A stretch of DNA of 64,000 nucleotides, from contig OAPG01000004.1 in NCBI GenBank assembly GCA_900208305.1, forward strand, positions 372,001 through 436,000, in the 5' to 3' direction. The position numbers were made by a program, and so were the translations under genes. This DNA is from Melanopsichium pennsylvanicum. Its lineage: Eukaryota > Basidiomycota > Ustilaginomycetes > Ustilaginales. Below, one piece after another: positions 39,198 through 52,400 of the stretch. Below the pieces are notes generated by a model that saw only the letters and a program-made list of their open reading frames with translations, was not told the origin of the DNA and did no database searches. The first letter of the stretch is position 1. The number at the start of each line of letters is the position of its first letter.

Positions 39198-42158
39198 ATG
39201 TCGACGGGACCATCACCCAACTCGATCGCCTCAGGGCCAACTCCATCTCCTTCGGCCTCAAGCAAGAGGGATCGCTCCAACACGGCAGAAGACCCGGCTG
39301 CTCGAGCGCAGGCCGATCGCGGTCAAAAACGCACCAGAGTTCGTCAAGCCTGCAACCGTTGCAAGGCTCGTAAGATCAAATGTGGCGACCTAAGACCATG
39401 CAAGAATTGCACCAGCCTCGGCCTGGCGTGTCGAGATTGGCGTCCAGGCGAGGATCCTTACGAACAAAAGGCTTTCGTCCATCCAGCTGGACCGTCATCG
39501 TCAGCAGTCGCCGATACTTCCTTGTCAGAAACTTGGGCTGCTCCAGACTTTCCATTCAGATCACATGACACTGCGACAAGACATAGTCACGCAGACCCGT
39601 ATTTTGATCGGGTCAACCGACATGCCGATATGGATGCAAGGGCAGACAGATCCGGCTCTGCGATTCCATGGCCAAATACGCCTTATGAAAGATCGAGCCA
39701 TACCGTAGCTTGGCCTCCCAAACCTGATCCAAAGCGTCACAGGTACCTCGCCTACCCATACGATTCCATCTATCGCAACGAATTTGGCCACTTGAAAGCG
39801 CTCTCTTTGTCGTCGGGTCTGGGTACACTTTCGTACCTTCACGAGTACCACAAATTAGCCAACGAACAGTTTCTCGATGCGCTCTGGCAAGTACTCGAAG
39901 GCGAAAATCAGGATGGCGCTAATATGCAGATGTTTGCGCTTGAGAACGAATCTCTCTCACCGCATTCTCACGCCAGTCACATGAGCACTGGACTGGGTGC
40001 GCCAAGTGGTGCCTTTAGTGACTCTCTTGCTGCAGATTGGTCACTGGGCGGCGCAACTTCCCTCAATGTTCCCTTCACCTTTGACGCAGCGGCTGGTCCG
40101 ACGCCCGATCGATTCCCTTCGATGCAGATTCCTACCAAGCCAACACTTTCCGTTGCCAGCACCTCATCCGCTGAAACGTCCCCAGCGAATCCTCCGCCGC
40201 ATTCGCACGATTCACGTAGAGCCCGATCTCGAAGCTCCACCCACGCTTCGACCACAAAAAAAGACGATAACATAGCCGCGTCCGAGCAGAGCCAACCTGC
40301 CAAGACCTACCTGGTCGCCGGTCCCCCTCCTGAGGATCTGTGGGCTTTCATGGGCACGAAGATACCGCAGCAGCATCGACGCTCCCTTCTTCATACCTTC
40401 TTGTCTACGACCTACGTTCTATGGCCAACGTTCATTCTCTCCGAATTTCTTGCCACCCTCAAGGACGAGAACGCAAGACAGAACCCTACATTCGTATGCC
40501 TTATCATCGCATGCTGCGCCGTTGCCGCTCGCCAGGAAGCCGGAAGCGTCAAAGGGGGCCACGCTGCTGAGTGGGGTCGAAACTTTGGCTTTTTCGAGCT
40601 ATACCTCGACGTTCGCAGACTGGCTCCACGAAACACGGATTGGGCCAGTTTGAACCATATCCAAGCACTCTTTTACTTGTCTCACTACTGCTTTGGCGCT
40701 TCTGGGCCCTTTGGTGTGACAAGGGCGCATTATCTGATGAACGGATGCGTTTCGAAGTGCTTTGACGTCGGCCTTCATCGATCCGCTGAAACCTATACCG
40801 ACGCTTTCACCCCATCAGAGATCGAAGCTCGTCGACGCACTCTATGGGCCGTGTACTGTGGTGACAAAATTTCTGCCGCCTATGGACGCCCTGTCATGCT
40901 CCGCCTCTCCGATATGGATGTTCCGGAACTCGACGTCGATTCTGATGAATACACCGAGAGGCTTCCTGCAGCCACCTCCTTCGACCGTGCATGCACGCTT
41001 CGACCGTGGCATCGAGCCGCCGTCCGCCTCTTTTGCGTGCTTGAACGCGTCATTGACAAGATCAACCTTCCGGCATGCAGCGGGTCTTCAGCTCTCGAGC
41101 GCGTCATGCGCAAGAAGCCTAAGCGTCCCAGACAATCCGAGAATCATGACGACAGTTGCATGGCCGACCACGAGCCCATCGGTTTCGAGGAAGAACTTGA
41201 GCTAGTTGACGCCTTCCGTTTTGCAGACACCCCAAAGCCCACCACCGCACACGAAGACGATTCCATGTACCAAGCGCATGTTGAAAGATTGCGCACCACA
41301 GCCGCCTTCATCAAAATCTTCATCTTCCGTCATCTCTTCTGCATGGCAAACACCAACCTGTCACGTCAGCCGCCGCGCATTGACTATCGCGATGAAATGG
41401 TCAAATGGTGCCGAGAGCTACTGCTCTCTCAACGCAAGATGATCCAGCGCGGAGATTACACCGACTTTGGCTCGGTCATGTCGTATCAGCTTAGTCAGAC
41501 TGGTCGCGGTCTTATCCCTGCCATCTACATCACCTCGCGCCTCATGGATCCTTCCCAAGATCCCAACTCCAGCGCAATCCTGAAAGAGGCACAGGAGCTT
41601 CTCGTTCTCGCATATGACCTGCTCCGTCAACTGTCACACCGCTTCACGGCATCCAACCGACAGCTCCAGATCATGCAGTCCGCCTTTCGTCGACTCGATC
41701 TCAGCCTCAAGAAAAGGCATCACAAAGTGTCTTCCGGGGCGCATGATACAAGTTCGCACGGTACCGCAGATCGTGCAGGTACGCAGCGCACAGCAGTATC
41801 GAACTCGTCCGAGAAGCAAACGACCAGCGGCCTCGACCTCATCGCCGGTGTTGCGGGTGCAGAGCTGCTCAGTGCAGAGGGCCTTGGAGAGTCAACGGCC
41901 AGCAACGAGGAAGAAGATGACTTTGAAGACGATCTTGACAGGGTTAAGAAGCCTGGGTGTAAGTATACGAGATCCATACCTCTAGATTGTCTGCCTGCGG
42001 ACTGTACACTGACTCTCTTCACTTTATTTTCGTATCTCGCAGGGATCTCCGATTTGCCTATCAATCAGCCAGCAGAGAAGACTGCCCCACATCCTGTCAG
42101 CGCATTTGTCGGTTGGCCAACAGCCCCTGCATCTGGCTTGCCTCAGCGCGAAGAATAG
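39198..42158 (+). CDS. Zn2Cys6 fungal transcription factor
   Basis: The DNA-binding zinc cluster is at residues 52-78, CX2CX6CX5CX2CX6C (CNRCKARKIKCGDLRPC...), preceded by a basic stretch. The middle homology region (fungal-specific transcription factor domain) spans roughly 380-640, with HRRSLLHTFLSTTYVLWPTF, RRTLWAVYCGDKISAAYGRP and MLRLSDMDVPELDVD. A C-terminal acidic stretch (SNEEEDDFEDDLDR) may activate transcription. The start ATG at 39198 (MSTGPSPNS) is the first in frame. A likely 84-nt intron at 41959-42042 (T|GTAAGTAT ... CTCGCAG) keeps the frame either way, giving 958 residues if spliced or 986 if retained. Target genes cannot be inferred; it is not clustered with an obvious pathway, though a membrane transporter lies just downstream in the convergent direction. 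Confidence 0.9.
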   Translation: MSTGPSPNSIASGPTPSPSASSKRDRSNTAEDPAARAQADRGQKRTRVRQACNRCKARKIKCGDLRPCKNCTSLGLACRDWRPGEDPYEQKAFVHPAGPSSSAVADTSLSETWAAPDFPFRSHDTATRHSHADPYFDRVNRHADMDARADRSGSAIPWPNTPYERSSHTVAWPPKPDPKRHRYLAYPYDSIYRNEFGHLKALSLSSGLGTLSYLHEYHKLANEQFLDALWQVLEGENQDGANMQMFALENESLSPHSHASHMSTGLGAPSGAFSDSLAADWSLGGATSLNVPFTFDAAAGPTPDRFPSMQIPTKPTLSVASTSSAETSPANPPPHSHDSRRARSRSSTHASTTKKDDNIAASEQSQPAKTYLVAGPPPEDLWAFMGTKIPQQHRRSLLHTFLSTTYVLWPTFILSEFLATLKDENARQNPTFVCLIIACCAVAARQEAGSVKGGHAAEWGRNFGFFELYLDVRRLAPRNTDWASLNHIQALFYLSHYCFGASGPFGVTRAHYLMNGCVSKCFDVGLHRSAETYTDAFTPSEIEARRRTLWAVYCGDKISAAYGRPVMLRLSDMDVPELDVDSDEYTERLPAATSFDRACTLRPWHRAAVRLFCVLERVIDKINLPACSGSSALERVMRKKPKRPRQSENHDDSCMADHEPIGFEEELELVDAFRFADTPKPTTAHEDDSMYQAHVERLRTTAAFIKIFIFRHLFCMANTNLSRQPPRIDYRDEMVKWCRELLLSQRKMIQRGDYTDFGSVMSYQLSQTGRGLIPAIYITSRLMDPSQDPNSSAILKEAQELLVLAYDLLRQLSHRFTASNRQLQIMQSAFRRLDLSLKKRHHKVSSGAHDTSSHGTADRAGTQRTAVSNSSEKQTTSGLDLIAGVAGAELLSAEGLGESTASNEEEDDFEDDLDRVKKPGCKYTRSIPLDCLPADCTLTLFTLFSYLAGISDLPINQPAEKTAPHPVSAFVGWPTAPASGLPQREE

Positions 42159-42486
42159 ATTCTGTCGATTCACACAAGAAGCCAATGTATCTACAGAATC
42201 TTCTCCTTGACCTCGACTCGTTCGTGGAAGCACGCACGTAGCAAGAAGCATTCTTGGCCGTCCTTGAAAAATTGACAAGTTGCGACTGCTCAATGACAAT
42301 CAATTTTCTCAGAGCAGTCTGATGCGTGACCCTTCTTCACCTGTGCAGGGACGGCTGATGCTGTGACACATTATGGACACGGAAATGGGTTATGCGAATA
42401 TTGTGACGATGCCGACGCCTTGTGTTATTTTCGAGCCTTTCTAGCAATGTTTGAACAGTCTGCATGAATGTGCCTACACCATTGAG
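42159..42486. other. Convergent 3' region
   Basis: 328 bases shared by the 3' ends of the zinc-cluster factor and the SLC35G-type transporter. No other feature seen. Confidence 0.4.
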
Positions 42487-44268
42487 CTATGACTTGCCAG
42501 CGGCAACCCAGGCGGCGGAAATTAAGATGACCATCATACCAATTGCGCTGAGCGGTTGGATGGGAGTGTGCAAGAATATGAGTTGATACAAGGACGCATA
42601 CACAATTTGTAAATACGTGACAGAGACGGCTCTGCCTGCTTTTTCTCTCTGCAATCCCATTGCCAGCAAGATCTGCGAGTCGTGATTACGGGACAGGAAA
42701 CGTCAGCGTCTTCATTCTTCATGCTTGCAGATCGCCGAAGCAGATTCGACGAGAGAAAGTTCAACTCACCTGAGCTGCGAGGCCGAAGATACCCACGCAG
42801 ATGAGGAGGACAATCCACTTTGGGTGTGTGGGGAGAACGAATTTGGTCCCGGTGAAATACATCAGCAAGCCGCTCACGAGGGTAGAGTAAAGCGAAAAGT
42901 AGGCGACCGAATGCGTTGCGGATGCGCGACGGCCGATTGCGCGGATGGTGATGTAGGCGGCGGCGCCACCGCAGATACCGAGCAATGCGAGGCTGTTCAG
43001 GACAAGGTGGAGGAAAAAGTCAGTTCGTTGGCTTCAATCAAGCTATTCTTACTTTGAAAACGCGAGGACTCACCCAACCGCGAACAGACGCTGCTTCTCC
43101 GTAACACCATCGACGATCACGGTTTTATCCAAGCCGTCAACGAATGTGCTGTTGTTGCTGGTGCGTCTAAGCACATCTGTTGCGTTCTGCACAAAATGTT
43201 TAAAGATGGCTGAGCCTAATTGAACAGTCACATTCTGACCGTCGGGAATCGTCGCGGTAACGAGATCGACGGTGAGCGGATGGTCGAGGTCGGAATCAGC
43301 CGCCTTTCGGCCAAAAATGAAGGCAGGTCGAGCAATGAGTACAACACCTCCAAGACTGACAATGCCGCCAAATGTCTCGCGAAGAGTAAAGGGTTCGCCG
43401 AGCACGAGGTAGCCAAGTAAACCAGTGGCCAGCGGACCCAAGAACGTGATCACGGTGGCATCGGCCAGCGACAAAAATTGAAGCGAATAGTATAGGCCGA
43501 CTGCGAGGACAAATTGACGAATGTGTGAGTTCAGTTAGCAAAAAAGCATGCATGGTAGGCTGTGGGGGGGGATGACTTACACAGACCAAAGAAACCCACG
43601 AAGCCTCGAAGAGCCAAAAGCTTGCGGACCTCCTTCGGACCCAAGATGGGATTTTCGACACCGGAGATGAGCATGAACCCGACACATCCGACCCAAGTGA
43701 TGGACATGCGAATCAAGATGATCTCAAGCGCCGTAACCGGAGCACTTTCTTCAGGCGGCAGGAGGTTGATGAGCTTGAAGAAAAAATTCATGGTGGAAAA
43801 GAAGAGCTGTGCCAGTCCAAGAAGCAGGATTCCTTCGTTGCGTTTCACTAAGCCCTTGAACTTGGAGGCATTCTTTTTTGCGCGGTAGTTCTTGGGTCGC
43901 AGAGGCTTGGAAGGGTCTGATTGAGAGGGGAATGGGAGTGCATTGATGTGATCCTGGTGTTCAAACGAGCTGCCGCGCTCGATGTCGCGAGAAGACGAGC
44001 TAGGGTCAACGCGATCCTCGGATGTGAATTCGTCGGGCGTTTGATCGAGAAGACGAGCTGTCTCTGGTACGATATCATAGTCGAGCGATGGTCTTGTAGT
44101 GACGGAGAGCTTGGGTGATCTTGTAGACGGTGCTGCTGCGGCATAAGAAGGGGTCAACGACCTCGAAGGGGTGTCTTCGTCTTCGGGCAAAGCTGTGGGC
44201 AGTTGCTGAGTGGAGAGAAGAGGACTCCTCTCATTGCTCCGCTGCGAAGATACTGATGATGTTTGCAT
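42487..44268 (-). CDS. EamA/DMT-superfamily transporter, SLC35G1-like
   Basis: Four exons (44268-43581, 43500-43074, 42992-42770, 42672-42487) give 507 residues. The N-terminal 145 or so residues are hydrophilic and Ser/Pro-rich with the tract RSPLLSTQQLP. Then about ten membrane helices in two EamA repeats: GILLLGLAQLFFSTMNFFFK, LRGFVGFFGL|FGLYYSLQFLSLADATVI, TGLLGYLVLGEPFTLRE, SLGGVVLIARP, then in repeat two ALLGICGGAAAYITIRAIGR and a final LSAIGMMVILISAAWVAAGK. Introns of 80, 81 and 97 nt have GTAAGT or GTGAGT donors and join conserved segments in frame. A luminal loop with NVT and NAT sites lies between the halves. The SLC35G group moves small metabolites; the substrate is unknown here. 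Confidence 0.87.
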
Positions 44269-45200
44269 TGTTGATGTCTATCGGTTCTAAAAGAGGCTTT
44301 CGTGCTTAGAGGGCCGCAATCTGACTACGGCCAACCTGGATATCAGCTGCTGACGTATGATGATTGAAGAGGAGGATATGTCTTAGTGTAAGACCAGCTT
44401 CGCGCGACGACAATAATATGTGCGATATGATGGCAATCTTGAGCAGGGGATAGTCTGTGAAGCTGAGTAAATCTCTTCAGCAAGGCAATTTCAGCAAATT
44501 GGCTTCGATGGTCTGGGCAAACGGCTGCCAACATGTCTGCTCAGCGTCCGGAAAGGCAAATCTCCGCGAGGCTTTAAGGTCGTCCAGGAGGGCCGGCGCA
44601 AATCTGGCTCAATTTTACGAATGGTATTGCACAGTAAGTACGGCTCAAATGCCTGCAAGAGTGCGGCTTTACTTTTCGAAGTCAGCCATTCCTGCCTCTT
44701 AGATTCGTCGATGACTACGCTTATATTTATTGAACGAGGCTAAAGCTTGTATGCGCTTGGAAGATGCGAGCAGCCTTGGGCCAATCCGTCGATGTGGTAG
44801 CAAACATGACTTTGAAGGCGAGGGAGGAAGGCGGAAACAAGAGCTTTCCCCACAGATCTCTTGTCTTCAGGACGTCGGATAGCCGCAACAATCGAATTGT
44901 TAGACTCTCGTTTTCTACAGCCAAGGATCGCTTGGAAAACGGACACGGCCGGAAGATTTAGTTGAGTGACGAACGCGTTCCGAGCGTCTGTGCGGCGGGA
45001 TGCGCTGGAGGTTTCAACACTTTGCAACATCGCTATACTATACTTCATCCTTCTCCAATCTTCTCATCCTTGGGGTGCCTCATACTCATCTCCAACATAT
45101 ACGTAAAACGAAACCAAGCGCAGCTGCAAGTCCCTTCGGCTGATACTTTAAGCCATCATTTCTATCACGTCGCTAAGTAGCAAAGGTCGCATATTATACG
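44269..45200. promoter_or_regulatory. Divergent promoter region of the SLC35G-like gene and SEC13
   Basis: 932 bases between two divergent start codons. Short frames here lack coding character. No RNA gene recognised. Confidence 0.45.
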
Positions 45201-46472
45201 ATGGCGACGGTGACCACCTTGTCCGCGGGGCTTTCGCTCTCCGCTGAGCGCCCAAAGAACATCGAGACCCAACACGAAGACATGGTACACGATGCGCAGC
45301 TCGACTTCTACGGAAAGCGCCTAGCAACTTGCTCTTCGGATCGCACAGTCAAGGTGTTTGACATTGTCAACGGCACCCCTTCCACAAATGCAGAGACTCT
45401 TCAAGGCCATCAAGGCCCAGTCTGGCAAGTCGCTTGGGCCCATCCCACTTTTGGCGACATCCTTGCCAGCTGCTCGTACGATGGAAAGGTCATTATCTGG
45501 AAGGATATTGGCGCTGCTGCCGGAAATGCTGCGCCGGGAACATATGGCTCGCAGTCGGCGTACGGTGCTCCTGCCTCGACAGCAGGAGGCTGGACCAAGA
45601 TCAAGGAGCACACCCTTCACACAGCGTCTGGTGCGTACATCGAACTAGATAATTAAGCCGAATGGCAGCCTCCCTCGATCTTCTGTTGCTGAAAGCTCTA
45701 GTTTCTTCCCCATTCTTCCGAACAGTCAACTCCATCTCGTGGGCACCTCATGAGCTTGGCTCCGTCCTTGCCTGCGCTTCTTCCGACGGGAATGTTTCCG
45801 TTCTCACATTCAACAGTAAGCATCAATGTACAACTGCTGCTTGTCCTTGATATTCCTGTCCCCGTACTAATCTGATCTCCTCTGAGCTCTGTCCCACAAA
45901 CAGATGACGGTACATGGGCTGTCGACCTTGTAGCCGCACACCCTGTCGGTTGCAACGCGGTGTCATGGGCTCCTGCTGTGATACCTGGCTCTCTCATCTC
46001 TGCGCAATCCACCGGCCCCAACGCGGGCGCATCAAACGGTGAAGCCAAGCTCGTCAAGCGCTTCGCTTCAGCAGGATGCGACAATACGGTCAAGATCTGG
46101 CAGTTCAGCGACGAGGCCAACCGCTTTGTTGAGGCAGAGTCTCTCCACGGCCACTCGGACTGGGTTCGGGATGTCGCCTTCGCACCCAATGTCGGCCTTC
46201 CCCGCAGCTATCTCGCAACCGCTTCGCAGGATTGCACTGTCCTGATCTGGACCCAAGACTCGCCTAGCGCAGCGTGGACCAAGACCGCGTTGACTCCATC
46301 GTCAGCCTCCGACACTGCTACCGGGGGCAACAAGTTTCCTGACACCGTGTGGAGGGTCAGCTGGAGCGTCAGCGGTAACGTCCTGGCAGTGAGCTGCGGT
46401 GACGGTAAGATCACATTGTGGAAGGAGAACCTCAAAGGCGCTTGGGAATGCGTCAGCGAGATGGACTCGTAA
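45201..46472 (+). CDS. SEC13: COPII coat and nuclear pore protein Sec13
   Basis: Three exons (45201-45630, 45726-45815, 45904-46472) give 362 residues. Sec13 pairs with Sec31 in the outer COPII cage that buds vesicles from the ER, and with Nup145C/Nup84 in the nuclear pore Y-complex. WD repeats are clear: [20 protein letters not shown] with [26 protein letters not shown] with [67 protein letters not shown] with [10 protein letters not shown], and [20 protein letters not shown] with KITLWKE. The first two introns' donors are GTGCGT and GTAAGC, and both acceptors are preceded by pyrimidine runs; splicing restores SVNSISW and [11 protein letters not shown]. It is longer than yeast Sec13 (297) mainly because of a Gly/Ala/Ser loop after repeat two. 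Confidence 0.95.
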
Positions 46473-49400
46473 AACTCTGTCTACTTGGCGCATTTCATAT
46501 TTCTTTGGGCGATTTGCCAGCATATCAGCATAGGCGTGGTCGATAGCCATAGTTGAGGCGTCTTGTAACACTGTAAATTTGACACCTTGTTCGCAAGCAT
46601 GCATGTGCGGAACTTGGCCCTTTGGGCGGTCGGTTGAATTCAGATCGCGAGAAAGGAAGCTGGCTTGCGCTGCTCCTTCGTCACAAAGTCTGTGAGCATG
46701 TACCGAAGCGAGCCGGATCAACTCGACCAGATCTTGACCGGTGTCCGCCTTGATCCGAGCGAGGGGTGCATGAAAGAATGTGTTCACGAGCAGAGGCTTG
46801 GCGAAGAGGGCAAAAATGGACGAGATGCAGCGCTGTTTTTGATCGCGCTTGCAAAGTGAAGGAAGATTTCGCACGCTGCAGTCATAAGATTGAGAAGCGG
46901 CCATCGTCACTGGAAGAAGTTGGAATCGCCTCGGATGGAGCAATTTTCAGTACGAGAAATGCATTTACAAAAAATGACTTGCTTGCAACGCTGGAGATCA
47001 AATTTGATGCTTCGCAGCGGAGCAGAAGGAACATCATAGCAAGATAAGCAGCGTTGCGATCTATTAAAAGCCCTTGCTGTTCAACAGGCGAATCGGACGC
47101 TTTCCGGGGATCTTATCAGGTGAAAAACCATCTTTGCTTGGTCACGAAATGGTCTCAGAGATCCGTCAGCAATTGCATCAATGAGGCCAAGCATCCTCAA
47201 ATGGAGATCCTGATGCTGATGAAGGTGTTGAAATGGGTCTACGATGATGATTCGCTGCAAAGCTTTACGATTGACTTCCAGCTTGAGGGAGCGGGAGACC
47301 TTGAAGCAAAGGGCTCGCGTATAGTATTACTGCGGGCCAGGGTAATTGAGCCGATTCAACCCCGCTGTCCAAGCGTGCAAGACATTGCTAAGGTGTTGAG
47401 ATGCGGGGTAGCGGGACAGCTCTTGCTCTTTCGCGTGACCCAGTTGTCGGGACTACCACCATCTGAAGGCAAGTTTGCTCATCTGGTGGCACAAAGAGCG
47501 GGATGCCCTTGATGATTCGGGATGCCTGCAAGCACGGGAATGTAGCTCAATGCTAGGCTGACAGCGTAGGAACATGTAGCAAGCGGATGGAGGGTGAATG
47601 AACAGGCAGTGACAGCAGCAGCAGCAGCAGCAGCAAAACCAAGAGAACGTTTGAGACAAGGTCACTCTTTGCCGAGGCAAAGCCACAATGCTGGAGTACC
47701 GTGGAATTTATCCCGCGATACGCCCAGAAGTGACAAGACCGAGATCAGAGCAAGGATTCATAAGCATTTTCGAGGGCGTTGCACGCGCCTGTGCCGACTG
47801 GTCTCTGTGATATTGATGGGAGGAAGAATGCCAAGACGGAGACGAAAACGGAGCGGAAGGCGAGATTCGAAGGCAGGAGCTTGAGACTGACAACTGCACT
47901 CGGTGGAAGGAGCACCGGAGCGTGCCTGTATCGGGGACTTTGGTCGCTCAGAAGAGAGTGCTCCGTGACTCAAATGATGTGAAATGAGATCCAGATCGAT
48001 GCAGGGTTGTGGTGTTGGTCCTGCCTCTGTGGCGAGATAATGATATCTTTGCATTTACAGGAGCACGAGGTTTTGGGTTGAGGATGATGGCATCCCGCAT
48101 ACGTGAAATGAGCTCGCTTGGTCAATGAGAAAGGAGATGCAGAGATCAGAGGAGTCGAGCCGAATAGCACCGAGAACTAGATTTTGTGGCTGTGATTCCT
48201 GGGTATGGAAGCGGATGTAAAAAACGACGCCAACAGCCTGAACCCTTGCCAAGGATGCTTATCCGATACAGAGGTTCAAAGTCTGGGCGAATGGCACCAA
48301 GGCGCGAAAGACAAACAGGCAGAGCAAGATAGCGAGTGTACAGTTTGAGATGTGGGGCTCGGAAAGGCGAAATGAGAAGGGGTATTGCGCGAGAGCGAAA
48401 GCGCGAAGCCACCCCAATAATCTCTTACAACCCGACGATCGGAGACTACATGCGTTATGCGGTCTCGACAAGCACAGAGAATGATGAATTGATCGGATCA
48501 GATGATGGATTGAGAGGCTGATCACCCTGACAAGAGCTTCAAGCTTATTTCGCTCGAATTTTGGTGCGATCCCCTGAGATGAACAGCGACAAAGACATTT
48601 CACATTCACATTTAATCCTATCTTGTTGTCTTGCTGCTTATCGGATGAGAAAGATCCACGTTCGCCATCTGTTATAATGGCGTATAACTGCGTGACGGTC
48701 GAGCTAGAAATGTTTGGCATCACATGAGTTAGAGTCGAACGAACGGCACCTTTTCGACCCTTGTCGGAGAGGCCAGTCAGGGTCCAGAGGAGGTGAGACA
48801 ACAAGGGTCTCTCGCAAAGCTTAAGTTAGTTAGACTCTGCAGAAATTACAGCGTGGATGTGGGGACGAAATATGGCGGAATATCAACATCTCAGCATCCT
48901 CATCACAATGGTCTGCAATCACGGCATGGCGTTCTGCAACTTATTCCGTGTCTGCAAAATCCCGTGTCCCGTTACCTCCATCTTGCGATCTTTCGACTGG
49001 ATCGTGTTTGCCCTTAGCGTTTGTCGGATGATAGTTGCGAGATTACGGTTCCAGACACATGTCGCTTGTATCTCGCTCCTGAACGCCGCGCAAAGAAGAC
49101 AGCCTTTATAGTCATGATTTAGGACCGCTTGCGTTGCAAAAAGCACCCTCTTCGTCTTGACTGGTTTGAACAGCAACAGTGAATGCCAGCACTCGTTCAA
49201 GACTGGACCCTGGCATGTCTCGCCTCCCAGAATTGAGTCTAGTCAAGCGGAACATGTGCACTAGATCACAGCTGAGCTCAACAGCCAAATCGATACGCTG
49301 CCAGACCATCCACCGTCACGACGAACACGTCGGGGTCCAGTGACGGACCCGGGTATTCGTCCGACTGAGACATGTTCTCCACACATTCGCTTCGGCAAAG

Positions 49401-52400
49401 CTGAAGCGAAGTCGCCCTTGCCTGCAAAGCCTGGTTTCTGATCCCCCTTTCCGTGCCGTTCCGGGCTTGTACTTGCTGTTGAGCTCGCTCCGGATCTCGT
49501 TGAAACAGATAGCGCTCTTGTTGCTTGCGCATCAATGGTAAATAAATTGGTTTGGTACACTTGCTTGTTCGGCTATTCTATCGCGGCTGCGTGTCAGCCT
49601 TACCGATGCTTGCTCTCTGCAGCTGAGCGTCTTTGTAACAACGAATTGATATCACGAATAAATACAGAACGAGCCAATGAACTGAATGCAGTGATGTTTC
49701 CTTGCATCTACTACGACCTCCTTCTTCTCGCATGAGATATGGCTCTAACAAGCAGTCTGTGCCGAAGGCAGATATCAGGCTGTCGTACCTCTCGGTCATT
49801 CCGCTTGGGTTCGACTCAAGCTTAGGCCTGAGCGAGGGTCTGTCCGATCGTCACTTAACAAGGCGCTTGCGAACCAGAGCATCAAAATCAGTGTCTAGTG
49901 TCAATCCGAACTGTGTCTCGATTACGTACCGTATACATATATGCATATTTGTGAAGAGGCGCTCGATTCATCAATCCCCTTAGCGAGCTTGCCGCTTGAC
50001 TCATGAAACCCTTGCCAGGATTGTTCAGCTTCTCATGATCCAACACGGCTCCTTGAGCGGATTCCCAAATTGAGATTGAAAAGGTGTGACGGTTGATGTC
50101 GAGGCCTTGTTACGAGAACCAATCGCCATGCGGCCTGTCGACATGATCAAGGGAGACTGCACAACCATTAACACATCAGCTGCGTCACTCATGTCACTCG
50201 CAGCGTGGTCTTTCCATTGAGAACATCGGAAAGCATGAGAAGGCGAGATCGCGAACTGCATTTTCTTAGCTACAGGGTAAATTTACTTCTGTACTCTAAA
50301 TTTTACTGCACAAGGATGATAGAAGCTTCGCTGCTGCAAATTTCTCCAATCATTATTCCTGTGCGCGTTGACCAGACTTTGCTATCTTTAGCGCCGATAT
50401 TATAGCCCCTGACTTGCGTCTAGCAGCCAAGTCGGAATGCCATGTTAAGTTCTAGCTGAGAGTCAGATGACCAAAGAAGCGGCTGTCCATGCCATCTACG
50501 AGCAGAGCCCTTGAACCCTCACAAGTGCAAGTGCTAGGCTCGAATGATTTCGGATGAATCCCGAACCACCAGTATCGGGAGAGAGGGAGGGGGAAAGAGA
50601 GATCTGGACCTATTCCTAGACACTGAGATAACGAGAATCATGACAGTATCACCCTTACCGCCTATCTCACCTGTTCTCCGCCTGATATCAGAGCTGGCGG
50701 GCGGTCCCCTCTGCGATATGTGCATCACAAGCGCTAGGATAGTTCCCGATCGCCGAATACGTGCCTGCCTGCCTGCAGATTGTTCTTCTTCTCGGCGACT
50801 CAGCCCTAAGCGGTCCATGTTAGCTGCCATACATCCCGTGATTGTTGACTCTTTTGATAGCCATGCGCATCTTACGTACTGGCGCATCGGCGAATTCTCC
50901 CCCTATCTCCATGGTGGGTCGTGCTTGTCAGATGGCAAATGACAATCCCTCCCTTACCACAGCCTTTTCTCTAATGATCTCGATGACGCTGTGCGAAGGG
51001 CAAAGAGGCAGCCACATGCAGCCAACTTAGTTTCGTGAATAGGAGCAGCGATAGACAAAAAGATTGGAAAGTGTACGTAAGTTGGTCAGTTTCATTGACC
51101 GACAAGCTGGATCGACGAGTGTCAAGAATCAGCTGTTGCGCGCTCTAACTCAAACCCTCGTTGTTCCTGGGCTGTTCGTCCCGGACACTTGCTTGGCATA
51201 GTCGCCAGGCTGTAACGTGGCATTGTCATGCTGGCAGCGGATGGCGGTACACCTGGAACACGCAATACATGATACAAGTGCAAACTTGGTGACCGCGCGA
51301 GGCATGGCTCGTCACATTCGAGCCTCAGCTTGACCGTTGCGAAAACCTTCGAAAGAAGACTTAACCCTGCAGCGGCTACCAATTGTTTCATTTTTTTTCG
51401 ATGCTTTGCTTTTCATGACGCCTCATTAGCAGCTGTCACGCATGCCTGCGACGGACAAATTTGCCAACTTGGCTATGCCGCTTCTCGTTAAAAGACGACG
51501 GTACCTTTGCTAAATCCTTCAATTTCACCAAGCCCGTGAGATTTTTTCTTCTTCTTGTCTTGATTGTTTAGTTCTCAACATAGCCGCCTCGGTAAAGCAG
51601 TAGCTGCGCTGTCTGCCTGGGACTCTTAAGCTCTTTCAAAAGAAAGTCTGCTGGGATCGCTTTTCCTTCTCTTATCTGCAGAGGCTATGCTTCGATGAAT
51701 TGACTACAGCAAACATTGCTGAACATCTTTGAAATGATATCCTGATCGCGGCATAAAGAAACGGAAAGCTGCGTGGCGGCAATCAACTCGACAGCGCCTG
51801 TTGCGGTAATTAGCCGAGGTTGCACCCTGAGATCATGAAGCAAGACGCATCAAACTGAGCACGCCTCTTCTACCGAAGCGCCGACTGCATCGCTTGAATT
51901 CAAACATGTCGGTCCACCATTCGCGAGCCTAGGGGATACAGTAGTGGTTAATCCAACCGTCAGAACTCTACCCCTGCAGAACGAAGCGAAGCCAGCCGAT
52001 TCAAAAAGTCTAAGTTACTGCGAGACCCGGCATCCCAAGCCCGAAATATGAGCCAAGAGTCAAGACATGACACGCGAAGACAGTCTTCTATCCAGACGTC
52101 TCCGAGATCGGTTTCGCGCTTCCAGCAGTGGAGCATTTGGCTGTTGTTCTTGTTACTGTTCTGAAAGGTCAACAATAAGGAAATGGAGACCGAACAATAC
52201 AATTGACTTGCCAAGCACCGTCAGACTACAAGATGGATGCTTTTGTCATGGTTCATACAGTAGGAACTGGTCTGACGATCGTGATCGTGTTTGCGCTTCA
52301 TTTGCTCGATTGTTGTCGAGCTCCCTGTCAAATGTCGTGAAGGACGACAAGTGGGACAGTCAGAAGATTCGGGTAGACACAGCTTTCAGAATCGAAATGC

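Noticed and set aside
46302..46943. 213-codon frame antisense to SEC13
   Set aside because: It is the shadow of the third SEC13 exon and has no independent support.
47054..47512. 152-codon frame on the + strand in the gene desert
   Set aside because: Begins at TTG, no recognisable motif, no splice or leader signals.
48259..48804. 181-codon frame on the - strand in the gene desert
   Set aside because: Composition looks random (many Cys, Ser and Leu, no domain) and there is no supporting gene structure nearby.
49735..49830. tRNA-like T-arm (GGGTTCGACTCAAG) near 49808
   Set aside because: A 5-base stem and loop fit, but no matching acceptor stem, D-arm or anticodon arm is present upstream.
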